From Halictus rubicundus (Eukaryota; Arthropoda; Insecta; Hymenoptera; Halictidae), in assembly GCF_050948215.1 (NCBI RefSeq), contig NC_135153.1, forward strand, positions 7,158,058 to 7,222,057: a DNA stretch of 64,000 nt. Direction: 5' to 3'. Made by a program: the position numbers and the translations under genes. The notes under the pieces are model-generated. The model did no database searches, was not told the origin of the DNA, and saw only the letters and a list, made by a program, of their open reading frames with translations. Shown here piece by piece: positions 12,001 through 22,064 of this stretch. The stretch's first letter is position 1. The number at the start of each line of letters is the position of its first letter.

Positions 12001-12897
12001 GACTAAACATCACCAAATGGATCGCGCACTGCCAATGGGTCTGCCGACGAATTCAAATTTCGTGGAAACTTCGTTGCAAATTCAATCAGAATATAGGGTA
12101 AAGGACACAATTACTTCGGGAGTACCAATTACTGTGCCTATATTAATTATACTTATTTTTAAAGTATAATGGTTATTAAAAAAAAGACACAACATATATG
12201 TTGACCCGATTTTAATGAAAAAATGTAATATCTGTTTTTTAATATTCGTTATGCTTTGAAAATAAGTATAATAAATATAGGCACAGTAATTGGGTCCTTT
12301 ATCCTAGTTCTCTCTTTGACAATGTTCTGCTTCAAAACAGAATGTTCGGCGTACCGTCGGCAGTGCGGTAGCGGTTCGTATGGTATAGTTACCTTCTCTA
12401 CTTTGTTGTGCAACTTCTGTAGAATGTCTTCGCATCGCTGCAACGTCTCGATCTTCAGTCTATTTCATTGGGAAAACATTGTCATTAATTGCTGTTTGTG
12501 CGATAATTCCATGATATATTATAATATTCGAGAAATTTAGATATATCGTTTGTTTGTTCTTAATTGAAATTCAAATGTAACATTGCGTCGTTTGTTCGCG
12601 TAAATAGCGACACGTTTGCCGCCAATGATAGGTATCAAGTGCAACGACAACGAAACGCGAAACTGTTACTTGCATACTATAAGAGAACAAAAACAAAAAA
12701 AAAAGAAAAAGACAATGTCCGGAGATTCACGTGACGTACTTTCTCTTGCTGTTCGACAGAATCCCGTGAAGGCTTTGCATTTTCTGCAGCTGGCCCTCCC
12801 GCGACTTGTCCTTCACGTTTTGCAACCTCTCTATCATCGCTTCCAAAAACGGTATATACTTTTGCATCTCGGCGAACTTCTTGTCGTATTCGTCCAT
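33..12897 (-). CDS. Giant multi-C2H2 zinc-finger nuclear protein (3' end outside window)
   Basis: Ten coding exons join in phase: 12740-12897 (ATG at 12897), 12393-12459, 10577-10641, 3148-10427, 2683-2816, 1893-2597, 1684-1810, 1473-1603, 1243-1389 and 33-1163. They give 3,315 residues, and a GTAAGT donor at 27-32 shows the gene continues leftward. The N-terminus is a short helical region (MDEYDKKFAEMQKYIPFLEA onward) followed by a conserved-looking LDDWVVAKFG segment. The 7.3-kb exon is largely disordered, with a long Pro run (about 8811-8880), Arg/Asp/Pro-rich, Ser/Glu/Lys-rich and Glu/Thr repeat regions. It ends with four zinc fingers (about 4700-5240). The following exons carry roughly eight more Cys/His fingers, including an atypical Cys-rich block at 1473-1810 and three in the last exon (about 130-360). 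The build suggests a chromatin or transcription regulator, but I could not match it to a named family. Exon phases are certain; the function is inference. Confidence 0.85.
2861..3085. mobile_element. TTAA-flanked MITE (piggyBac-like), intronic, degenerate
   Basis: The left end TTAACACATTCGCTACTAGC (from 2861) is matched in inverted orientation by the right end, whose reverse complement reads TGAACACGTTCGCTACCACC (ending 3085). The right target site has decayed from TTAA to TTCA. The 225-bp element lies wholly within the zinc-finger gene intron 2817-3147 and leaves only about 106 bp of other intron sequence. It has no coding capacity. Assignment to piggyBac-type elements rests on the TTAA site and is inference. 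Confidence 0.6.
4288..4490 (-). repeat. Coding hexamer-type tandem repeat (Glu-Thr / Lys-Thr)
   Basis: Within the giant exon a degenerate six-base unit (AGTTTC/AGCTTC on the plus strand) repeats about 33 times. It encodes alternating Glu-Thr with Lys, Ala and Arg substitutions, downstream of the four-finger cluster. It stays in frame throughout, so length variants in multiples of six would be tolerated. Such arrays are usually polymorphic. Confidence 0.85.
7250..7430 (-). repeat. Coding nine-base tandem repeat (Glu-Ser-Val / Glu-Pro-Val)
   Basis: A nine-base unit, GATTCGACA or GGTTCGACA on the plus strand, repeats about 18 times and encodes Val-Glu-Ser/Val-Glu-Pro triplets in the acidic disordered part of the zinc-finger protein. 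The copy that reads TTCTACAGA marks a sub-block of recent duplication. Confidence 0.85.
8811..8880 (-). repeat. Poly-proline tract in giant zinc-finger exon
   Basis: A GGA/GGG/GGC run on the plus strand encodes about 19 consecutive prolines followed by VPPP, preceding a Pro/Asn/Met-rich low-complexity region. It is a plausible ligand for SH3, WW or EVH1 domains. It is seen directly; the binding role is inference. Confidence 0.85.
11132..11704. mobile_element. Non-autonomous pogo/mariner-like DNA element, copy 1
   Basis: The element is bounded by TA (11132-area and 11703-area) and has terminal inverted repeats of about 26 bp. The left end begins CAGTATTCTCTCGATAACTG; the right end, reverse-complemented, begins CAGCGTTCACTCCGTAACTG. 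No transposase ORF is present. Internal blocks, such as GGCTGAGCTCGCACGAG near 11570 and the CTACCGTAACTGTTAAAATT block near 11165, recur in the element at 28944-30124, so this is a dispersed family. It sits in zinc-finger gene intron 10642-12392. The CAGT...TA ends suit the pogo/Tigger branch of Tc1-mariner, which is inference. Confidence 0.8.
12096..12304. mobile_element. Foldback MITE with TA target duplication
   Basis: This is a 209-bp palindromic element flanked by TA on both sides. The left arm starts GGGTAAAGGACACAATTACT and contains CTGTGCCTATATTAATTATA. The right arm is its near-perfect inverse (TATAGGCACAGTAATTGGGT...CTTTATCC). The arms pair over roughly 75 bases with an AT-rich loop near 12190. 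It lies in the zinc-finger gene intron, 89 bp downstream of the exon ending at 12393. No coding potential was seen. Confidence 0.8.
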
Positions 12898-13200
12898 CTT
12901 GTTTTCTGTGTGTCGCTCACCTGTGTCGGGAGAAGAAAATCTTTATACCTTTTTAATTCCACCCGTTACCTCGTTACACGTTCACCGATTCGTTTAATAT
13001 ACACCGACGAACTGCTCGTTCGTTTCTACGCTCATCTATTTGTTCAACGTTCGCGAGAACCGCGATATAGGACGCGAGACGCAACTTTCAACGCGCGCAA
13101 ACAGATTGTTACGATCGCAAACAACATGGCGGCCGGTAAGAATCAACGGACAACGGACCAGACTCGAAGTCTCGGCGTACCTGCGAGAATAAGCCAGCCG
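12898..13200 (-). promoter_or_regulatory. CpG-rich promoter / 5' UTR of the zinc-finger gene with YY1/Pho-like site
   Basis: The sequence upstream of the start codon at 12897 is rich in CpG. It contains AACATGGCGGC at 13123-13133, which fits the AANATGGCGGC consensus of YY1/Pleiohomeotic proteins. No clear TATA box was seen. The transcription start is not determinable from sequence alone; placing it near 13.0-13.2 kb is inference from composition. Confidence 0.45.
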
Positions 13201-13566
13201 AAATAATTTCATACGGTGTTTTCATTCGTGAAGAATATCACAACAACCTCCCTCCCTCATTCCCAGTTAGCAATGATAAATAATAAAACCTCTAACGAAA
13301 ATCCATATTGTCACAGGCGAACGAAAAGAAACATTTGTAGATTCAATATTTTCGACACAATTCGTCAAAAGCTGTAGTTGGTAATCTCGACATTTTATTC
13401 GTTTTTCGTGTTTAATCGCATGTGTTTAAGTTCGTAAACAAATATGAATGTCAAGCGAGATCGTTGACCTTGAAATTTTGGTCGACATCGATCCACAAAA
13501 ATTCGCTGGAATTCCAAGTAGTTTGTCTCTATTCTGTTATACATTGTTTGCAAATTGTTGCGTATC

Positions 13567-13816
13567 TTAACCTTTAGCACTCGAATGGCGACTGTAAGGC
13601 GCCACTAAAAATTGCTGTATCATTATTCAAAATATATTTGACTTTATCAAATTTGTTTGTATTTAATAAATAATTAAACACTTCAGTACTGTACGAGTAA
13701 ATTGTACCATTTTCCTATGTATAACCTGAAAAAAAAAGTCTATAGAAGGGAAATATTCTAGGTCGCAAGAAATGTTTCGTTTTGGAGTTAAAATGGCTTC
13801 GAGAGCAAAGGGTTAA
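13567..13816. mobile_element. TTAA-flanked MITE (piggyBac-like)
   Basis: The element has TTAA at 13567-13570 and 13813-13816. The left end reads TTAACCTTTAGCACTCGAAT; the right end, reverse-complemented, reads TTAACCCTTTGCTCTCGAAG. It is 250 bp long with no ORF. The TTAA site and CCCTTTGC-type terminus are typical of piggyBac-derived MITEs in insects; that family assignment is from general knowledge. Confidence 0.75.
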
Positions 13817-13973
13817 CCTGTTAATCAGAGGGTATGACACAGTTCTTTTTCCATGAGAATGATTCGTGTCGACCGTTACGTAAAGCACACGGTCCTCCGA
13901 TAGTTATTATCGTTTGCCATAAATCCACACCAGTTTTCACGGTAGAAAAGTGACCCACGGTTAACAGGTTAAT
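13813..13973. mobile_element. Second TTAA element sharing a target site with its neighbour
   Basis: Left end TTAACCTGTTAATCAGAGGG and right end (reverse complement) TTAACCTGTTAACCGTGGGT form inverted repeats of about 14-20 bp around a 161-bp element. Its left TTAA (13813-13816) is also the right TTAA of the element at 13567-13816. It has no coding capacity. Confidence 0.55.
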
Positions 13974-16900
13974 CTCTGCCTCGGCCGTTATTTATAGACA
14001 GTTTTTCCGTGTTAACCCGTTCGTAGCCCACGTGCATCCTCACTCGCAATCGATAACAGGAATCTAATGAACAGCACGAGTTACGTTCGAGCACGCGCGT
14101 ACATCTGTGTATGTATGAAGGCAAAAAGTGTGCAGGTCGGTTCATTCGAAATTGCTTTATTCTCGTACATCGTGGACCTTACCCGCATGTATTACGTTAC
14201 ACGGAAACACAGAGGAACACTTTTCACGTGTGCTCACTCGGATCACTATACTCGATGCATCCAGCGTTCGTGTATCGTGCGACGAAACAGAATCGCGACA
14301 ACTCGCGAACGATCGTACAGGCACATCGAACACAAAGTTTGTACAACACTACCGGGTAATTCTCACACCCCTTCCAGAGTCCTCCGTCGATCACTTTATC
14401 CGTCAGCAACGCGAGAAACAAGCGTACACGAAGAGAAAAAGTAACAACACACAAGGGAGCCCTTCGAACAAACACTTCACCGAAACGTAAGCTTATCCGC
14501 GTGTTTCAGTAGAAGACCGATTGACCTTCGTCTAGCAGACGTCGGGTCGCTTTTGACCTGCCTCCCGTGTACAGTCGGGCGAAAAAGTTTCTGTCCGCAA
14601 CTGCCTCTTGCCGACCGAGGACAATGTCCCCGGCACAATAAGCTAAGCTCGAGACGATCTTGGTCCGCTTACGGTCGATTCAATATTTCTTTTCTGTGCT
14701 TCCCTTTCTTTTCCTTCTGTTTTACAACAGACGAGCCGACCGTAAGGATCATCGTTCAATTTTATTTCTCAGTAAACCTCGAAACCGTACGATCGGTTCG
14801 TAGAATGAGAAACAAATTCTGAAACACGAATTTCGAGAATGCTGGGCACGGGTCACGAATGACCCACCCACGTGGCCCCGCGTCGCTGTCACGCCGTTAA
14901 ACGTTCCAGCGCTAAAACGAAGCTAGCACATTTTCGAATGTGCACTTTCACTCGTTGCACCACATTCGCGCGCGTATGCCTCGTGAAACTTACGAATCGC
15001 ATTTTTCTAGCTTGTTAACCGATCTCCAGGCTTCGATTCCGCCATTCGAACTTCAGGCTGTCGCAATCAATCGTTTAAAAAGCTTCTTATGCCTCTAACC
15101 CTGGGATTGATTCGGATCCCGTGTTTTTCATTTCTCTTTTTCTTCTTCTTTTTTTTTTTTAATGATATCAATTTTTTCGATTTCTACAGAGTATTGTATA
15201 ATCGTCAGTGCCTCTTTGTTGCGTCGTCTACCATGCATATTATACTCGCGAACGAATACTCGTACTCTCGGCACTTAAGGCGTACACGCTTTAAGGTTAA
15301 GCGTGTAGGTACGATGGTTTCGCCTTCGCGCCACGATTCGTCGACGTGTTTTGCGACGGGCACGGTAAAGGCTCGTTGTCGCCGTTATCGTTCACTTCCG
15401 AAAAGAGAAAAGACGAGATAACAGTGCCGGGAATGATAAATACCTTCGAATTTTTACTGAATATCCCAGGTACGCTCAGTCAGCAACCGAGCGTACGGTC
15501 GCGATAATTGACGGTGGTTGGCTGCGATCACGAGTTGGCTCGAGAGACGATTCCGCAGCGGTGATTCCCAATTGCCTGGACCGTTGGTACGCGGAGAATC
15601 TCACATGCATACTTCGTTCGATCGCACCTTCTGTCGTTCGTTGCAAAATCAATGAAACGGACGAGAGAAACATCCTCGGGAGGCGTTTCTTTTGTCGCGT
15701 TTCACTGGACTCCGTAACACGCGTCTTTCACGCGATCCTGCTCGAGAGGAAGTAGACGGAGCCACCGTCGTGTCGGGGTGACTCAAAAATCATCGACAGA
15801 TAGCGGTTCGGTAGTGAAGATGGCAGCTTTTCGATACGATGTAACGCCGTAGCCGTTGGAACTCGTTCACCTGACTATTTCGGACACGAATATAGCGAGA
15901 TTCGTGCGAGGCTCGACGATCGAACCGTAATCAATAGCACGCTACGATTTGTATCCATCGATAAAACGATCGTCGATCGCGATAGACCGACGCGTTCCAT
16001 TATATGTATCGGTAAACTTAAATACAACGTCCCGTCCAAGGTCGAACGAAAGAAAATGGCTGTCGGTTGAGTATTCACAAAAATTAAACAAAGCGGTTCG
16101 TTGAATGCAATATCGAGCAATAAACTGCCTCGAACAATGACGAGCGACTAGTTTCGCGATTATGACTTAAGCGACCAACCACGCTGCATTCGTCGAATTC
16201 TTTAGAGCGTGCGCAATCGTATATGTGCAGCATCGCCGAATGTAAAAATTTAATGATTAATTGACCAGGCGAACGACAACGGAGAAACCCATTTCGAGCG
16301 CGTAAATGCGCCGCACACGGTACTGCCTGTAGACATAGTCCGCGTCGTGCTCCGTGTGCATCGGGAAGCATACGAATGTCGGTAAAGAACAATAAGCAAC
16401 GAGAAACGTAGGCCCCATTCACGAGTCGCCGAGTTGTTTTCCCTTCTCCCGTGCTGTTCGCTTCACTGTCTAGGTTTTCATTTCTCCGTACCCTCCCTGC
16501 TTTTTGTCGATATTTAGTCTTCCTCCGCGAGAAATTAGCAACGATTTACGTTTCGGAACAATACATTTTTCCACGTAACGGCACGCTACACACCGTGCCA
16601 TGGAACGCTTTGAACCCTGGGCCTCGTTGTTCCTTGCGTAAAATGGCTTACCGTTCCCAACGTACACGCGGTGATCGATTCGACAGATTGGCTATACGTA
16701 CATATGTATATCGCGCGACGGGACATTCGTTTCTACGCGTGTCGTTGAAACGTGTTCCTGGTTCCGATGCACACTCGACGGATCGTGAAGCTATAGCAAG
16801 CGTTGCAGGCTGCCGTCCGCAAAGACGATTCCCGGCCCAACGAAACGAACGTAATAGACGATCTTCCATTCCTTACCAGAAAATAGATTGTCCGCTCGCG

Positions 16901-18900
16901 ACAGGACACCTGATAAAATATTAGACAGTTGATAATCGCCGTACGCATTGGTCTTTCGGGTCCATGCTCGATCCTGCGTCCGAAGAGCCAGAGTCGAAGC
17001 CGAAACCCCGAAGCCGGAACCAGAAACCGACGAAATTAGGAAAAATATAATCCCGAGAGCGGTGTCGATGCACGGCTTACGTGCACGCACAGATAAACGG
17101 AGAATCGATCTCTTTCTCTCTCTCTCGACTCTCTCACGATGTCGCAGTTACGTTCGAACTGACACTTCCTTTTTTCTCTCCCCAAGGTCCGCAGCGCGCT
17201 CTATAAAATTCCGCGACACGGGAACCAGCTAGAGAACCCTCCCGATGAATAATCGAGCATCGAAATACCGATTCGATGGGTTCAATTGTCTCTAAAACGA
17301 TCCCGTCACTTCTTACGATACACGCACAAAAGACGTCACACGGTCGATTCCACGACGAAAAAGAAGGATTTTCGTTCGCAGATGGCGAGATGTACTTTCC
17401 ATGGGACCTCGTAGCCCTTGGCGATTGTCTGGTCACGATCGTCTCGAGAAACCGCGTCACTCTCGACGACCATTTAACAATCGAATAGCAAATTAGAATT
17501 ATACAATAGTTTTTGCTTACTGTTCGATATCACAGTACACTTCGAGGGTCTTGTCTGCCGATGGTTCCAACGACCACCGTGTGTCCCTTGGTCCGCAACA
17601 ATCTCGCATATTTGGCCGCTAATTCCCGAAAGTATGGATGCACGTTGATATGACCGTAAGCATAGAAGATCACGTAACCGCGTTTACCCTGCGTATCACA
17701 GCCGAATATGTCTCCTCCAAGAGTCCTGGATTACCTTCGATGTCGTCACTGCAGAGAACCCGACAACGTGCTCGGTAACAGGGCCGCTCTTGTCGGCGCA
17801 GAGCATACCTTTTATTAATTAGAATCTCACTGCTTACAAGAATACGAGCCGAATGGCAACCCTGAAGGGCGCACGGTACACAATGGCTGCCATTAATGGC
17901 GCTAGGCTAAATGATTTCGCATGGATCTGCCAATACATCCTACGCCATACGCTACCTATCTTTTCTCACGTTCGCATGCTCGCAACAGAGAACCTTCTGT
18001 TCGGTCTCCCTTTCTCCTGTTTTATTTTTTCGAACAACTAAATATCAGACGAGACAATAATGAAATAGGAAGGGCTAAAAGATATAACGTGCCCGTATTC
18101 GTTAAGAACGAAACGGTTTCTTTCTGTCGTCTTACCGATTCCCTCGCTCGAACTTGTCACGACACGACATCGATCCCGTTTCGCTAACGAAGTGTTGTCG
18201 ATAGATTACTTCTCGCTTTCCGACGACCATTCTGGGACTCTGTGAATAAACGTCTGCTGCGTTGTCGATGTCGTGTTTCCCTTTCCGTCATTGCTAATTA
18301 CGAACGAATGCTTGGCAATTATTTTATAAATAATAAATGAAGAGTCGGATATAAGTATGTGTGTACGTTTATTACGAAATAATGCGTTTTACGAGACTCG
18401 TAGACACAGGAATGCACATGGAACAAAATCTATTCTCAGGTCTGGTAATTATTCATGTCTAACAGGTCGCCACGGAAACACTAATCAGACGTTCGAGTAA
18501 ACGTGAGTCTACTCTATTCGACGAGTTTTCGGTGGTGTTGCTGATGTTATATGTGGCCGAAGTTGTTAGGCGACACAGGACCAACGATGCACCTCGAACT
18601 ACGATGATTCGCCATTGTACAAACTTCTGCGTCTCACGGAGCGGGTCCCGTGTCCGCCGTTCGGGAATTCTCGGGCCGGAGTCGCTAGATCTCGCGGAAA
18701 CGGCCGAAGTTGATACACCGTTTACGAATATGCGACGTATTCGGAAATACAGAACATGAAACGCAGAAAAACACAGAACAGGCATGTAGGAAATGAAATG
18801 GAAACGAGTTTGTAGAATTGTACGATGCGTATTCCAGAAATAAAATACAATTGAAAAAAATATGTATACGCAATGATATTATTATAATTCTTTTCGTTAG
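13974..18900. other. CpG-rich intergenic interval, no defensible gene
   Basis: About 5 kb with frequent CpG (TCGA, ACGT, CGCG) lies between the zinc-finger promoter and the AT-rich 4E-T 3' flank. Many short ORFs occur on both strands, as expected where stop codons are rare, but none shows domain-like composition, consistent splice sites or repeats. The exception worth noting is 17530-17732 on the minus strand, listed separately. A pyrimidine tract (about 17105-17135) is simple sequence. Confidence 0.5.
17530..17732 (-). other. Orphan coding-like segment, unidentified
   Basis: On the minus strand, after a TAA and a possible acceptor (CCAG before 17725), an open stretch of about 65 codons ends in TGA at 17530-17532. 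It reads like globular protein (GGDIFGCDTQGKRGYVIFYA, then a helix rich in RELAAKYARLLR and TVVVGTIGRQ). There is no ATG and no partner exon that I can identify. It could be a gene relic, an isolated exon or chance in CpG-rich sequence. Confidence 0.25.
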
Positions 18901-21900
18901 CCTTCTTGCGAAGCAACTATTTTATGAGATCACCGAAGAGTACAAAGATAATAAAAATTACAAACCATAATAAAACAAATACGCCGTCGCTTTCAACTTC
19001 CGCTCACGATTTTTAAATGGAACTAAAATCGAACCTATAAAAATTTATTATATACGATATAGTAGAATTTAAACTAATTATTAATTAAAATTAATACTTT
19101 ACAGAAGAATACATCGAATAGGTACCGAAGTTTATCGCTCTACCGATATCAATCCAATTTCACTTCAATAAATAAATGAATCAACTAAAATTACAATTAC
19201 AGTTCTTTGTATTTATTTGTGACGTTTTTTTTTAATTTTCACATAATGTAATATTTATTAACTTTATTTACAAATTATCAATCCAGTAGATGGACTAATA
19301 AACTTTAGTCTGCATAGGATTTCAAATATGTACAAAAATTTTTTAATCATGAAACAATCTTTTTAAGTTTGCATATCTGTGGGTCAGAGTTCTTCACTGT
19401 TTACGATCAATAAAGCAGGAAACACTATTACTTTTTTTATTTCTTAAAAAAGTGAATTAAAAGTCTCTTACAGATTTTATAATAAACGTTTTTTTCCACC
19501 AAATATTGGTCAAGCATTACTAGTCTTAGACATGAGGTTTTAACATAAATGCATAATTTGCTTCATAAAGATCATTTCTTTTTTTAATTGTCCTTTTAAA
19601 TTTTATAGATTTCAATTGTAATAGCCTCTCCTAAGTCAACAACGTTATTTGAAAGTGATATTTGAAAACAAATCTCACTGCCTATTTTTTTTTTTTTGGT
19701 ACTTAATAACACTATGTAATACATTTGTTGTTGGCAGTACTTGTATTGTATCTTTTACATAGTATGGTTTCCACAGTTATGGACGCGGTATATAAGTTTA
19801 AACAGTGAACAGATATCGATTGGGCAATGAAAACTATAATCCAAGTGTTACACCCTTACTCGACATATCGAGAACTTTAGAATAATGAAAATATACAACA
19901 TCGCACAGTCTCGAATAACGTAGTCATTAACTGTATTGGATGATACAATACACCATATATTCCACTAATTTTTGTCTGCTAATTAAACGAAAATTACATG
20001 CTTGGAGAGAGCCAAAACGATTAATTCAATTTTTCCATGGAGCATACGATTAAATCTGCAGCACAGTGCAGCATTAGGATTGTTACATTTGTGTCCGATT
20101 AAGTTGTTTTTGGTCTGAAAGTTATGCCATGTAAGACAATTGTTTTATTACAAATTATTTTTGTAATCAACATTTAATGTACAATTCTGTAAATTGTACA
20201 ATAAATTTTCACGAACACATTGCTAGATTTTTCAATTGAAAACACATCGAACGAAATAGTTTACATGGAATCTTAAACCCATCAAATTTATAATCGACGA
20301 TACAAAGAACATATTATTATAAAAATGTTGATAAGCGAAATTACATAATAAATTAACCCAAATTCGAAGCTTCATTTCATGTAGCAAATGGAGCCGTAAA
20401 TTTTATGATTTCAAATAAAACTTAGGATCGTATAAATAAATGTAGGTAAATACTTTTTTCTGTCACATTAATTTTACGTTAGCTCTGTTTTAGATATTTC
20501 TTCTCGACTTATAAATATTTTAAAGTATACGAATAACTTTTTTGTTTTTCTTAAATCAACAGGAATTGTAGTTCCATGCAAGTGACGCGAGATTCCATTG
20601 CGAATTAATCATTAACTATATAACGGAAAAAGTGAAAAATGAAAAAGAAAAGAAGAACAAGTTTCTGCATTATTATTATTCATTCTATAGACTAAATATA
20701 ATTATTATAATTGTACGAAAAATGTAATCACAAAAATAACAAGTTAATTATAATGCAAATGCGTGTTGGCAGGCATATTGATATTCGAAATCTTTTGAAT
20801 TTATTAATACGTTTCAATTATTTTATCCTTCTATTATCGATGGAATGTTCTTTGTTCATTGAGTGTTCTCTTATGTGTTCTTTCCCTTCATAAATTATGC
20901 AAATGCATCTGTTATTATATTTGCCATGGTTAATCGCTAACCTTCGCTGTCAAACATGATAATAACACTGTACCCTCACACTTCTACAAAGTATATATTA
21001 TATATTTATTTTTTTTTCTTTAATATACGCAAGACTTGGCGTGCTCGCTTTTGTATCGTTATCTTGCATGTTCATTCTGTCCGTAATAATATAAGTAGTA
21101 TATGACACTTTTCTCTGTATATATAACTGTACTCCAAAGTGCTGCAAACTGCAACTTGTTTTCAGGTTTCGAGGATGCTACTCGTCCAAAGGACTTTGCA
21201 AGCTTTGCGATTTGATTTTTCCATTATATTAATTCGAATAATTTCCGATTCAGACATTCGTAAATCTTAGATCTCGAAATATAAATTAATTTGTAAATAA
21301 TAAACGTATTTGCTGTCTGTGCTTAGATAAATAATATTTATATTTTGCCATTTAAAAACTATGCCTATAGTGAAATAGTATTTTTCTTCCATGTAGTCAA
21401 TAGTAATAATTTCCATGTTTCTCAGTCTTATAAGCAACAAATGTTCTCCATAAAAAGCTGTTCTCGTTTAGACTTGTTTCTTTTTTTTTTCTCCTTTTGT
21501 TAATTAGTTTCAATCTTACATCTTATTCTGTGTCCTCTGTACATTTGTAACTTTTTCTTTTGTTAGTTAACACACTTTGTAAAATTTGTTACAAATAAGT
21601 CGTGAGATACTTAAAAAGAAGGACCTTCCCATACAAAAAGGAAATACTATTTAACTCATCTGTACCGTGTCCAAAAATATTTCTGACCAAGTTATATATA
21701 TATATATATATATATGTATATGTATATATATACATATATATGTATGTATATACATATATGTATATATATATATATATGCATATATTACTTTGCTAAACCT
21801 TATTCCCGTTAAGGTTTATTACCTAAATGACTTTGTATATGCAAACAAGATTTCTTTTTTGTTTTGTTATTGTGTTACTTAGATAGTCTTTTTTCCTTCG

Positions 21901-22064
21901 TCTTCTTCTCCTTTTACTTCTTCAATGAGAGTGAGTTCTTCGCACTGTGTGTGTTTAATATGAAAAGCCATCTAATTTAAAAGATTTAATTTGTTAGAAC
22001 AATAACTGCCAATGAAGTCCTCTCTGCTTGCAATTGTAAATATGAGAAGGTACAATATGTCGAT
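18901..22064 (-). other. AT-rich stretch, probable 3' UTR / downstream flank of 4E-T
   Basis: Composition switches to strongly AT-rich at about 18.9 kb. No ORF above noise is present. Several TTTATT sequences (AATAAA on the minus strand) lie downstream of the 4E-T stop codon at 22065-22067, so a long 3' UTR is likely, but I cannot choose the cleavage site. A TA/TATG microsatellite runs from about 21692 to 21778 and produces spurious Ile-Tyr ORFs. Confidence 0.45.
21692..21778. repeat. TA/TATG microsatellite
   Basis: An imperfect TATA/TATGTA dinucleotide array in the putative 4E-T 3' flank. The ORFs in this region are artefacts of the repeat. Confidence 0.9.

Noticed and set aside
12616..13206. 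196-codon plus-strand ORF including ATGGCGGCCG followed by GTAAGA at 13126-13140
   Set aside because: It overlaps the true exon 12740-12897 on the other strand. The ATGGCGGC fits a YY1-type promoter motif and no downstream plus-strand exon was found.
14067..14490. Overlapping 80-125-codon plus-strand ORFs in CpG-rich DNA
   Set aside because: Three frames open at once indicate low stop frequency rather than coding. No domain or splice signals.
21602..21882. Ile/Tyr-rich ORFs at the TA microsatellite
   Set aside because: Pure products of the TA/TATG repeat.
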